NCBI GenBank assembly: GCA_025462785.1
Contig: JAOAPG010000200.1
Coordinates: 1 to 9,593 of the forward strand
Source: Acidobacteriaceae bacterium
GTDB lineage: Bacteria; Acidobacteriota; Terriglobia; Terriglobales; Acidobacteriaceae
Length of the DNA stretch: 9,593 nt
Direction of reading: 5' to 3'
Below the pieces are notes generated by a model, which was given only the letters and a program-made list of their open reading frames with translations, made no database searches and was not told the origin of the DNA. Of the stretch, positions 1 through 6,440 are shown in pieces. Numbering within the stretch: the first letter of the stretch is position 1; each line of letters opens with the position of its first letter. The translations under genes and the position numbers were made by a program.

Positions 1-4
1 AGGT

Positions 5-520
5 CTAGCGATCTTTGAATCCGATCGCCATGGAACTCCGTGCAGAGGGAAATTGTGGGACTTTCTTCAAGAAAATTACCAAATTCTTTTCTCCCGGCCG
101 CGCAGCAGATGGAGCCAGAATCCCCTGATATCCTTCCTCGAACGCTTGCTTGCCAATTCTTCGCGTGACCGTGACGTCATCTTGTAGAAGATCTGCGGAG
201 TTGATCTGAAAACGTTTCAAGACATTCTCGTCGGTGAGATCGAGAATGCCATCGAGCGAAGTTTCAAGTTCATAGAGCCACCAATCCTCAGGTCCATAGT
301 CGCTGGGATCGACACCACGCGCACGGAGGCCTTTGTCCACTTCGTCGATACAAGTTTCCTTTTCTAAAGAAGTGTACAAAGTAGCTTCCTCACCTGGGGA
401 ATTGTATCGACCTCCATTCCGCCCGCTCCCAACAGTAGATAAGGGGTCGACGCCACGCTGAACAAGACGGTAAACCCGGCCTGAAAATTTCGCGGTTGAA
501 GAGTCACCAGGCGGAGCCAA
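5..520 (-). CDS. RES-domain toxin, predicted NAD+-degrading enzyme
   Basis: Complete 171-residue protein. The RES fold is seen in order: the Arg-containing segment GGRYNSPGE (residues 36-44), LYTSLEKETCIDEV with a conserved Glu at 60, and GILAPSAARPGEKNLVIF near the C-terminus with the conserved Ser at 138. Characterised RES toxins such as mycobacterial MbcT degrade NAD+ and stop growth unless bound by an Xre-type partner. The partner gene lies immediately upstream, as in known RES-Xre pairs. The start is inferred to be a TTG directly abutting the antitoxin stop codon, in the same reading frame. No other start codon is available before the conserved RES motifs. A GAGGGAG ribosome site lies 11 bases upstream. 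Family assignment is firm; the NAD+ activity is inferred from the family. Confidence 0.92.
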   Translation of the reverse strand: MAPPGDSSTAKFSGRVYRLVQRGVDPLSTVGSGRNGGRYNSPGEEATLYTSLEKETCIDEVDKGLRARGVDPSDYGPEDWWLYELETSLDGILDLTDENVLKRFQINSADLLQDDVTVTRRIGKQAFEEGYQGILAPSAARPGEKNLVIFLKKVPQFPSARSSMAIGFKDR

Positions 521-1153
521 CTAGATATACACTCCCTCGCGAAGCGCCTGAAGGTCGCCTGTGATGCGATCGTAATCGCCTGCAATAAGCACGTCCTTGG
601 GAGTTTTGCCATTGAAGGAGGGGTTCGGATGGTTTAGGTAGGCTTGAATAGCGTCTTCGCTCGGGAAAGTTTCTTTGAGCAAAGCAACGACCTGAGTAAG
701 TCGCTGCAATCCTATATTCGGCCGGGGCTTGGCACCTTTAATCCAACGGTGTGCAGTCTTCGCAGATACATTCACCATACGGCTCAGACCTTCTTGTGAA
801 ATCCCCAAGGTTCGCGCTAGTGCGAGAACGCTGAGCTTTCCAGAGCCTTTAGGCAAAACGACCATGGCTAACTTGCTCAATTGGACCCGCAGTTTGCTTG
901 GCGACTGCTTAAAGTCAACCAGAATAATAACGGTGCTGGAGTGCTTTTCTTTGATTGCTTCTACGATGGATTCGGCGTCTAGCGTGGGCATGCACATATC
1001 GAGCAACACAAGGTCCGGGAGCCGCCCAGCGACCGAAATTGCATCGGCGCCCGACCGGATCTCTCGAACTTCTGCGAATTCCGCCAGCATCCCCTCACTA
1101 GGCGGATGTGTGCCCTCTTCCTTCAGTGCAACAATCTTAGCCCCTGTCGCCAT
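521..1153 (-). CDS. Xre/MbcA/ParS-type antitoxin with N-terminal receiver-like domain
   Basis: 210 residues with three parts. Residues about 5-105 read as a response-regulator receiver: PDLVLLDMCMP carries the likely phospho-acceptor Asp52, and VVLPKG carries the conserved Lys102. The acidic pair near the N-terminus is at best E12-E13, and the usual Thr/Ser after strand 4 is replaced (ILVDF), so the pocket is degenerate. Residues about 107-146 form a helix-turn-helix (LARTLGISQEGLSRMVNVSA). Residues about 150-205 resemble the Xre-MbcA-ParS toxin-binding domain (HPNPSFNGKTPKDVL). In RES-Xre systems this protein neutralises the toxin and represses its own promoter. Ordinary partners lack the receiver, so this version may add a signal input. 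The ATG has no ribosome site upstream, consistent with a leaderless mRNA. Confidence 0.88.
   Translation of the reverse strand: MATGAKIVALKEEGTHPPSEGMLAEFAEVREIRSGADAISVAGRLPDLVLLDMCMPTLDAESIVEAIKEKHSSTVIILVDFKQSPSKLRVQLSKLAMVVLPKGSGKLSVLALARTLGISQEGLSRMVNVSAKTAHRWIKGAKPRPNIGLQRLTQVVALLKETFPSEDAIQAYLNHPNPSFNGKTPKDVLIAGDYDRITGDLQALREGVYI
532..538 (-). promoter_or_regulatory. Ribosome binding site for the RES toxin
   Basis: GAGGGAG on the minus strand, inside the last codons of the antitoxin gene and 11 bases before the TTG start. It supports the TTG as the toxin start and suggests coupling of toxin translation to antitoxin translation. Confidence 0.5.
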
Positions 1154-1159
1154 AAAGTC

Positions 1160-1188
1160 ATTTTACTCGTGGCCTCCCTTAGTGTCAA
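1160..1188 (-). promoter_or_regulatory. Sigma70-type promoter of the toxin-antitoxin operon
   Basis: On the minus strand a perfect -35 box TTGACA (1183-1188) is followed by a 17-base spacer and TAAAAT as the -10 box (1160-1165). The seventh base after the -10 box is the A of the antitoxin ATG at 1153, so transcription is predicted to begin at or next to the start codon. No Shine-Dalgarno sequence lies between them. Confidence 0.75.
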
Positions 1189-1205
1189 GACACTGTCTGG
1201 ACACT
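1181..1205. promoter_or_regulatory. Tandem palindromic operator, probable antitoxin binding site
   Basis: Two copies of TGTCnnGACA stand side by side: TGTCAAGACA (1183-1192, extended to the full palindrome AGTGTCAAGACACT at 1181-1194) and TGTCTGGACA (1194-1203). Their centres are 11 bp apart, about one helical turn, so two dimers could bind the same face of the DNA. The first copy contains the -35 box, so binding would block RNA polymerase. Autoregulation by the Xre antitoxin is inferred from the position and from the family habit. Confidence 0.7.
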
Positions 1206-2019
1206 TGCTCGGACGTTTCCGTTTGCCGTCGAGGTCAGCGATAGCCGCGTAGTCAATGCCTTGATTCCCGGACGAAGCAAAGTTTCCGAGGGATTTAGGG
1301 CGACCGAGCCGCGAACCCAAACTGGACGAATAAACATTAGGCGGAAAATCCGGCGAAGCTGCTGCGTGATGGGATGTGCAACTAGAAAAGGCTTCCTTAT
1401 CTGCAGCAGGATGTTCGGTGTCATGAGACTTGCCAACCGGAACTCTGGCGAGATTCCCCCCCCAGGAAAAAACTAGCGACGCGCCCCGTAACTAGTAAAA
1501 TTCCTCTTCCCTGTTTTGGAGAATAATTTCCCTGCCATTTTCGTTAGCACGATTGTGCCCTCAGGAGCTGCGAGCGAGGCTCAATCAAAATTAGCGATGT
1601 GACCTGCGACTGGTCAGAAAGTATTTAGCTGTTCCCTCACCTTCAATCCCAAATCTGCAGCGAAGCTATCAATCTCGTGTACGGGATTAGCACCGACGAA
1701 AAGCTAGCGACCAAGTTTGCAATCGGTGCAATCATTTTGTTCTGACGGTCAAGCTTGCCCCTCGACACAGCACCGAAGCAATGCTCGGGACTTTTGTGCG
1801 AGACCATCTCCGGCCCCATAAGTGTTTTACATCTGTATTCATGTGCACGATTTGCCTCTGTTTCCGAGAATCAAATTCCCACAGTGATGCGACAAGCGGC
1901 TGGAGTGCGTTAGATACCAGAACCATCAAACGCTTTCGGAAAGTTGCCGAAGACGGAGGGCAGTCTGTGTGCGCGCGAAACATTTCAAGAGTATCTTCGC
2001 CCACAAGTGAGGCGAACTC
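1206..2019. other. About 0.8 kb without a convincing gene
   Basis: No reading frame here combines a good start, a ribosome site and recognisable content. A minus-strand frame is open from about 1493 through the operon promoter to 1123 but has no ATG start before 1162. A plus-strand stretch of about 30 codons ending at the TGA at 1743-1745 (…STDEKLATKFAIGAIILF) looks protein-like but has no start. An imperfect hairpin lies at 1551-1586 (GATTGTGCC against GGCTCAATC, one mismatch), without a T-run on either side. A run of eight C lies at 1456-1463. TGCAATC occurs twice with a 9-bp period at 1718-1733. The region may hold the promoter of the cluster downstream and decayed gene remnants; no strong promoter was seen. 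Confidence 0.5.
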
Positions 2020-2955
2020 GTGTTTGTATCGGCTGAACAATTGGCGGAAGGACTGCGACAAGAAAAGTACGTCATCGATCCGGTCACTCTCCAGGTTGTG
2101 TATTTGGCAGCAATGCTGCACAAGCCTCTTTTGATTGAAGGCCCGCCTGGGTGCGGCAAAACCGAGCTCGCCTATGCTGTCGCAGCTGCAGCCGGCACGA
2201 ACGTCGAGCGTCTGCAGTGTTATGAAGGAATCACCGAAGAGAAAGCGATCGGAAAATTTGATGAATCCTTGCAGAAGCTCTTTTTGGAAACGCAAGGGAA
2301 AACGTTGGGCGAGAACTGGGAGGCCATGCGGACACGACTGCACTCGCTCGATTTCTTTGCAGAAGGGCCGCTGTTACGGGCCCTCCGATCTAAAGGCCGT
2401 CCATGTGTGCTGCTGATTGATGAATTGGACAAAGTGGGCCAAAGTTTCGAAGCACTGTTGCTCGAAATCTTAAGCGCGTGGCAGATCACGGTGCCAAAGC
2501 TCGGCACCATTAAGGCAGAAACTCTTCCCTTCGTTGTCCTAAGTTCAAACGAAGAGCGCCGCCTCGGCGACCCGTTACGGAGGCGATGTTTGTACCTACG
2601 ATTTGATTATCCAACTGTGGAGCGTGAGGTCGAGATCCTTACCGTGCGACACGGAAATGAGCAGCCCGCGTTGCTCGGGCAAATGGCTGGTCTGGCGCAT
2701 GCACTTCGTGGCTGGAATATGGAAAAGGCTCCTTCGATCGCGGAAATGCTTGACCTGGCTGAGGCGCTTCGAATTCTCGGAGTCAAAGAGATTATGCCGG
2801 ATCAAAGAGATGTGCTGCTGCCATTGCTGGCGAAAACTGAGTCGGATCGGGGACGACTGCTACTGCGCGAAGGTTTCGAGGGTCTCATTGTCGATTCCAA
2901 AATGTACAGAGACAAGCTCCATCAAAGAAGCGCAGTTTCTCGCGCATTGAGTTGA
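2020..2955 (+). CDS. MoxR-type AAA+ ATPase
   Basis: 311 residues, typical of a MoxR-family AAA+ protein. Walker A is GPPGCGKT (41-48), followed by the MoxR signature RLQCYEGI (64-71). Walker B is VLLIDE with D134 and E135, sensor 1 is SSNEE with N177, and the arginine-rich RRRC lies at 187-190. MoxR proteins use ATP to remodel or mature partner proteins, often with a von Willebrand factor A protein, but none is encoded here. The start is a GTG with GTGAGG about 8 bases upstream; the frame is closed by a TGA at 2008-2010, so the protein cannot be much longer. It sits 9 bases before the lytic transglycosylase gene and appears to head the secretion operon. Its substrate there is unknown; a role in assembling or dismantling the apparatus is a guess. 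Confidence 0.9.
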   Translation: MFVSAEQLAEGLRQEKYVIDPVTLQVVYLAAMLHKPLLIEGPPGCGKTELAYAVAAAAGTNVERLQCYEGITEEKAIGKFDESLQKLFLETQGKTLGENWEAMRTRLHSLDFFAEGPLLRALRSKGRPCVLLIDELDKVGQSFEALLLEILSAWQITVPKLGTIKAETLPFVVLSSNEERRLGDPLRRRCLYLRFDYPTVEREVEILTVRHGNEQPALLGQMAGLAHALRGWNMEKAPSIAEMLDLAEALRILGVKEIMPDQRDVLLPLLAKTESDRGRLLLREGFEGLIVDSKMYRDKLHQRSAVSRALS

Positions 2956-2964
2956 GGTGACAGG

Positions 2965-3492
2965 ATGACGGGTCTCGCAAAAGTGTTATCGCTGGTGGTT
3001 GCCTCAGCAATGCCTGCCGTCTCTTCCGCTCAGCCTTCCCCCAGCCTCCGGGAGTTTTCCGCGCGTTGTGCGGTTTTCTATGCACATGAATATGGGATTC
3101 AAGTAGAGCTGGTCAACGCCGTCATTCAAGTCGAGTCCGGATGGAATCCTCGCGCGGTGTCAAAGAAAGGCGCAGCGGGTCTCATGCAACTGATGCCTCT
3201 AACCGCTACTCGGTTCGGAGTGCAAGACCCATTCGACATCGAGCAAAACATCCATGCCGGGGTCGCTTATCTGGCTTTTCTGATTGATCTGTTCAAGGGC
3301 GATCTGCGGCTCGCCGTGGCCGCGTATCAAGTGGGTGAGTCTTGGATCCTTTTGCGGGGGCTGGCATATTCTTCGCCTGAAGTTTTTGACTATGTGACTC
3401 GAGTGGCGCAACTTTACCGCATGATGCGCTGGGAAAACTTACAAAACGATGCAAGGTATGAGTCCCGGCTCGGAACTCGAGGTGGCTCATGA
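2965..3492 (+). CDS. Lytic transglycosylase, VirB1-like
   Basis: 175 residues. An N-terminal signal peptide probably ends at SSA|Q (residue 22). The family 1 SLT domain follows: VIQVESGWNP with catalytic Glu57, GAAGLMQLMP, FDIEQNIHAGVAYL and LAVAAYQVGE. Such enzymes cleave peptidoglycan glycan strands in the periplasm to make room for an envelope-spanning machine; VirB1 and TrbN are the equivalents in conjugation systems. The last Tyr motif reads AYQVGE, not the more usual AYNAG, a mild deviation. The ATG follows a GAGGTG ribosome site by 5 bases. The stop overlaps the next start (ATGA), which indicates translational coupling with the VirB9-like gene. Confidence 0.92.
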   Translation: MTGLAKVLSLVVASAMPAVSSAQPSPSLREFSARCAVFYAHEYGIQVELVNAVIQVESGWNPRAVSKKGAAGLMQLMPLTATRFGVQDPFDIEQNIHAGVAYLAFLIDLFKGDLRLAVAAYQVGESWILLRGLAYSSPEVFDYVTRVAQLYRMMRWENLQNDARYESRLGTRGGS

Positions 3493-4505
3493 AAGTATTG
3501 CGAGGAATCTGGCTGTTATCTCTCTTTGCGGAAACCACTGTGGCCTTGGCGCAAGTGCCTGACATCGCACCACAAATCCTCACTAAGGCGCAGCTCGAGT
3601 CTGGCGTCACGGTGGTCAAAATAGCTCCGCACTTTGTAACAACAATCCATTTACCCGAGGCAATTAACTCCGTGGTGGTTGGGGACCCGACCGAGTTCCA
3701 AGCAGAGCATTCCGAACGAGAGCCCAAACTCCTGTTCGTCAAGACCCTCACAAAGAAGCCTGCTGAAACGAACTTGCTGATTTCGACAGTGAGTGGGCAC
3801 GAGACTAGTCTGCTGTTGGTTACTCTCGGAGACAGAACCACCCCGGAGCAACAGAAGGTGGACTTCCTGGTTAAATACGAACCTTCTGACGAGTTTCTCG
3901 TGGAACCTGCTGGTTTTCCTATTGCGCTCGTCGGAGAGACTGTTTCTTTGGCCAAAGGCTCACTGCAGTCAGAAGACTCCGCTGCCAGTCATGTTGTTAC
4001 ACCTCGATCGACCTCGGATGGAAATGAGCTCGACCAGCTTCTCGAACAGCAAAGGCAAGCCCCTCTCCCCCTGCTTTATGGCGAACGCGTCCGTGAACAA
4101 TCGGAGTCGGGAAATCGAGTTCAAGCGGGCGTAAGTCGCGTCATTGATGGGGGCCAGCGAGTTGTCGTCTTGTTTTCAGTTGTAAACAAAACCAATCACA
4201 CGACCTTGCTGATGCCGCCTCAAATCCAGCTGGGAGGAAGAGGGGTATCGGGAAAACTGATACGCCACCAGCGCTGGTTGAATTCGGAGCAATTGCCGGT
4301 AGAGGATTTTCGGCTGAGCACGCGACGGCTCGGACCCAGTGCGCGCGCAGATGGCGTCGTAGTTTTTGAACGCCCTCCCTACAAGCAATCGAACGAAACG
4401 CTCCTTCTCCAAATTTCCGAGTCCGGCGCGGTAGACCGTCCTGCGCTGGCGCCGATTGGATTCGGAGTGAGTTCCTCGGAGGTTTCTCATGCCAGAGCAA
4501 AATGA
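3489..4505 (+). CDS. Exported VirB9/TrbG-like protein with divergent C-terminal half
   Basis: 338 residues with a signal peptide ending at about ALA|Q (residue 21). Residues about 40-112 resemble the N-terminal beta domain of VirB9/TrbG proteins: TTIHLPEAINSVVVGDP, then a VKTLTKKPAETNLLIST segment. The middle (about 130-205) is low-complexity, acidic and Gln-rich. A second beta-rich domain (about 209-335) contains VVVLFSVVNKTNH and ends in short strands; I do not recognise the usual VirB9 C-terminal motifs in it. Its layout recalls the second domain of Bacteroidetes TraN, but this is only an impression. Position between VirB1-like and VirB10-like genes supports a place in the periplasmic or outer-membrane core. 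It overlaps the next gene by 17 bases. Confidence 0.65.
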   Translation: MKVLRGIWLLSLFAETTVALAQVPDIAPQILTKAQLESGVTVVKIAPHFVTTIHLPEAINSVVVGDPTEFQAEHSEREPKLLFVKTLTKKPAETNLLISTVSGHETSLLLVTLGDRTTPEQQKVDFLVKYEPSDEFLVEPAGFPIALVGETVSLAKGSLQSEDSAASHVVTPRSTSDGNELDQLLEQQRQAPLPLLYGERVREQSESGNRVQAGVSRVIDGGQRVVVLFSVVNKTNHTTLLMPPQIQLGGRGVSGKLIRHQRWLNSEQLPVEDFRLSTRRLGPSARADGVVVFERPPYKQSNETLLLQISESGAVDRPALAPIGFGVSSSEVSHARAK

Positions 4506-5889
4506 AAAGCCAAACAACACTGAACTCAGAGCAGATGCAGGTGAGGAGGCGCCGCCCATAGAGGAAACAGTTCCGGCTCGACCAGTCTGGCGCGCGATCC
4601 TCCATCAACTTTTCGAGAAGGCCCGTCGGGAGCAGCCGGTGGCGAATCGCCGAGAGCTGGGGCGTGATCGGAGTCGGTCGCTGTTTCTCCTTGTAGGCGC
4701 AATTATTGCTGTGCTGTTGCTCTTTCTCGGTGTGTTCTCAACCCCGAACGGCAATAAGAAGCCGAGCGGCCAGAGGCGAACCGGAGCGCCGGATTTGGGC
4801 CGCAGAGTCACTCCTGGTGAACAGAATTCGGCGCAAGCGGGTTCAGTAGCCCCGCTGCTGAGTGCCGAAAACACCAAGCCGGATCTACAGAGTCCTGAAA
4901 ACGTAACTCCTGAAGAGGTGAGCAGAACCGCACGCCCTTCTCCTGCCGCGGCTGCAGCGGCACCCAACGCCGCGCCCAAACCGACGCGCACAAATCCAGG
5001 GCCATATGCTCTCGGCCGAATTGATTTTTCTGATCCGGCTCCCGCCAAAGCACCCCCTACTACTGCCAGTGTGGCTCGCGCCACAGAGGAGGGAGAGGAT
5101 CTCCGTAAGCCGTCGCTAGTATTTGTCCGGAGCGCCCAAAATGCTTCAATCGGCTCGGAGGCGAAATCAGTGCCGGCGGCTCTCGAACAAAATCTCTTCG
5201 CGATGGAACTCCCCGCGGGCACACGATTGGTAGCCCGTCTCCAGTCAGTCGTCAGTACTGCCATCAAAACACCGGTCGTGGCGACGATAGAGTACAACTA
5301 CGAACGAGACGGCCGCATCGTTGTACCGGCCGGCGCAAAGGCGCTGGGCACGTTGCAACAAGCAGATCGCTCGGGTTATGTCGGTCTACATTTTGAGAGC
5401 ATTCAGATGCCGGACGGAAGTTCGCAAAAGCTCGAGGCCACGGCCATGAGTTTGAGTTACGGTCCGCTCAAGGGCAGCGTGACTGGGAGAAGGACCGGAA
5501 CGAACTTTCTGGTGCGAGCCGCCACAGGTCTCGGTCAGGCGGCAACGTTCCTGGTCGGGAACGGAGTGAACCAGCCACTTTCGGAGAGCGCCCTGTTGCG
5601 GGACCGAATCGCCACCAATATCGGAATTGCCGGCGACCAGCAATTGAACAGCTTAGTGTTCAATCAACATATCGTGGTTACCGTGCCCGGGAATACGCGT
5701 TTTTACATCGTGACCCAAAAGGCCAGCGCATCTAGCGAAACGCCCGGGCCTCCGAGCACCGCGCAACCAAGTATTGCAGTCCCGAGTGCAGAAGAGTTGC
5801 GACAACTCATGCAACTGCGGCGCGAACTGAGCGAGTTGTATCAGCAAGCCGGGAGTCAAAACGGAACACAACAAGCTTCGCAGCAGTAG
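4489..5889 (+). CDS. virB10: VirB10/TrbI-type core protein of the type IV secretion channel
   Basis: 466 residues with the classic VirB10 layout. There is a cytoplasmic N-terminus rich in charge, one membrane helix at about 64-84 (LFLLVGAIIAVLLLFLGVF), a long Pro/Ala-rich periplasmic linker (about 85-230), and the C-terminal TrbI/VirB10 domain (about 231-412). The last includes LPAGTRLVARL, DGRIVVPAGAKALG and IQMPDGSSQKLEA. VirB10 spans from inner to outer membrane and links the energising ATPases to the outer pore. A Gln-rich tail (about 413-466) follows the domain and is not a usual VirB10 feature. The start ATG lies inside the previous gene with GGAGG (4478-4482) six bases upstream. The next gene begins three bases after the stop. 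Confidence 0.93.
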   Translation: MPEQNEKPNNTELRADAGEEAPPIEETVPARPVWRAILHQLFEKARREQPVANRRELGRDRSRSLFLLVGAIIAVLLLFLGVFSTPNGNKKPSGQRRTGAPDLGRRVTPGEQNSAQAGSVAPLLSAENTKPDLQSPENVTPEEVSRTARPSPAAAAAAPNAAPKPTRTNPGPYALGRIDFSDPAPAKAPPTTASVARATEEGEDLRKPSLVFVRSAQNASIGSEAKSVPAALEQNLFAMELPAGTRLVARLQSVVSTAIKTPVVATIEYNYERDGRIVVPAGAKALGTLQQADRSGYVGLHFESIQMPDGSSQKLEATAMSLSYGPLKGSVTGRRTGTNFLVRAATGLGQAATFLVGNGVNQPLSESALLRDRIATNIGIAGDQQLNSLVFNQHIVVTVPGNTRFYIVTQKASASSETPGPPSTAQPSIAVPSAEELRQLMQLRRELSELYQQAGSQNGTQQASQQ

Positions 5890-5892
5890 GAA

Positions 5893-6261
5893 ATGTTGAT
5901 TCGACGAATGCAGCTCATTTGGAAGCCGCTGGAAGAAAAGTTGGGAAAAAGGCGTTGTGTCGGCTTCATGTACATGGGGCGGATGAATGGAGTCAACCTC
6001 TATAAGCATGGGATGTCGCGAACGTATCTGAATTTAGACGATTTGGGACAGTGCTACGTATGGACCGGAAACTCGCACTACGAGAGGGTGGATTTTGCAA
6101 CAGAGCTCGCCAAGCTGGAAGCGGCGCTAGCGCGAATCGGGGAGACTTTGGAGAGTGTTTACGACGAGGCCTATATGGCGAAAAAGGACGCCGCATTGAA
6201 GAAAGCCGGTTTCTCAGTAACTCGCTTAGAGGTTAAGCCGGAAACTATGTCCGTGAACTAG
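5893..6261 (+). CDS. Unknown soluble protein coupled to virB10
   Basis: 122 residues of unknown function. There is no signal peptide or membrane helix. The N-terminal half is aromatic and Met-rich, with GFMYMGRMNGVNLYKH and SRTYLNLDDLGQCYVW. The C-terminal half is charged and helical (FATELAKLEAALARIGETL, then YDEAYMAKKDAALKKAGF). The overall pattern is a small alpha/beta protein, probably cytoplasmic. An alternative ATG lies at 5908, five codons in; the first ATG has only AGGA two bases upstream, so the start is uncertain. Three bases separate it from virB10, so it is almost certainly co-transcribed and probably co-translated. It closes the first run of the cluster. I recognise no conjugation protein of this kind. 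Confidence 0.8.
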   Translation: MLIRRMQLIWKPLEEKLGKRRCVGFMYMGRMNGVNLYKHGMSRTYLNLDDLGQCYVWTGNSHYERVDFATELAKLEAALARIGETLESVYDEAYMAKKDAALKKAGFSVTRLEVKPETMSVN

Positions 6262-6408
6262 GGCCAGTACCTCCACTTCACGGAAAACATAATCTCCGAA
6301 TTCCGTCCGCAGCACCTTCATTCCGTTCTCTCCCTCTTGGATGCCCGCACACAAATGAGCTAAGCTGGTGCGCGGAGGGGTTGTGTGCTGTTGTGGTGAA
6401 GAATACAT
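6226..6408 (-). CDS. Doubtful small minus-strand reading frame
   Basis: A 60-codon frame convergent with and overlapping the 3' end of the gene at 5893-6261 by 36 bases. It has an internal ATG at about 6318 preceded by a good GGGAGAG ribosome site, which would give a 31-residue peptide (MKVLRTEFGDYVFREVEVLA and 11 more). The ATG at 6408 lies in the inverted repeat at 6403-6440. The composition is protein-like, but there is no recognisable family, and a minus-strand gene here would interrupt the plus-strand cluster. It could be chance. Confidence 0.2.
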   Translation of the reverse strand: MYSSPQQHTTPPRTSLAHLCAGIQEGENGMKVLRTEFGDYVFREVEVLALVHGHSFRLNL

Positions 6409-6440
6409 TGGCTGGTTCTTTGCAGCTTAGCCCAATGTAT
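6403..6440. repeat. Inverted repeat ATACATTGG / CCAATGTAT
   Basis: Perfect 9-bp arms at 6403-6411 and 6432-6440. With one bulged base at 6433 or so the pairing extends to 11 bp (GGCT against AGCC). The right arm contains the ATG at 6435 proposed as the start of the membrane protein gene, so folding would hide that start in the mRNA. Alternatively it is a protein-binding site. It lies just after the gap between the two runs of the cluster. Confidence 0.6.

Noticed and set aside
729..1244. Plus-strand frame of 171 codons over the antitoxin gene
   Set aside because: It is antisense to a gene with clear domains, and its protein is Ser/Arg-rich with no motif; it also crosses the promoter.
1261..1476. 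Plus-strand frame of 71 codons starting at TTG
   Set aside because: No ribosome site, very basic and Cys/Arg-rich translation, no recognisable family.
1551..1586. Imperfect hairpin in the gene-poor stretch as a terminator
   Set aside because: No T-run follows on either strand and no gene ends nearby.
1781..2134. Plus-strand frame upstream of MoxR, considered as an N-terminal extension by frameshift
   Set aside because: The MoxR frame has stops at 1819, 1885 and 2008, and family members begin about where the GTG at 2020 begins; the extra frame has no AAA+ content.
1732..2343. Minus-strand frame of 203 codons overlapping the MoxR gene start
   Set aside because: Antisense to the Walker A region of a well-supported gene; composition is that of a shadow frame.
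4605..5297. Minus-strand frame of 230 codons inside virB10
   Set aside because: It is antisense to the Pro/Ala-rich linker, which naturally leaves the opposite frame open.
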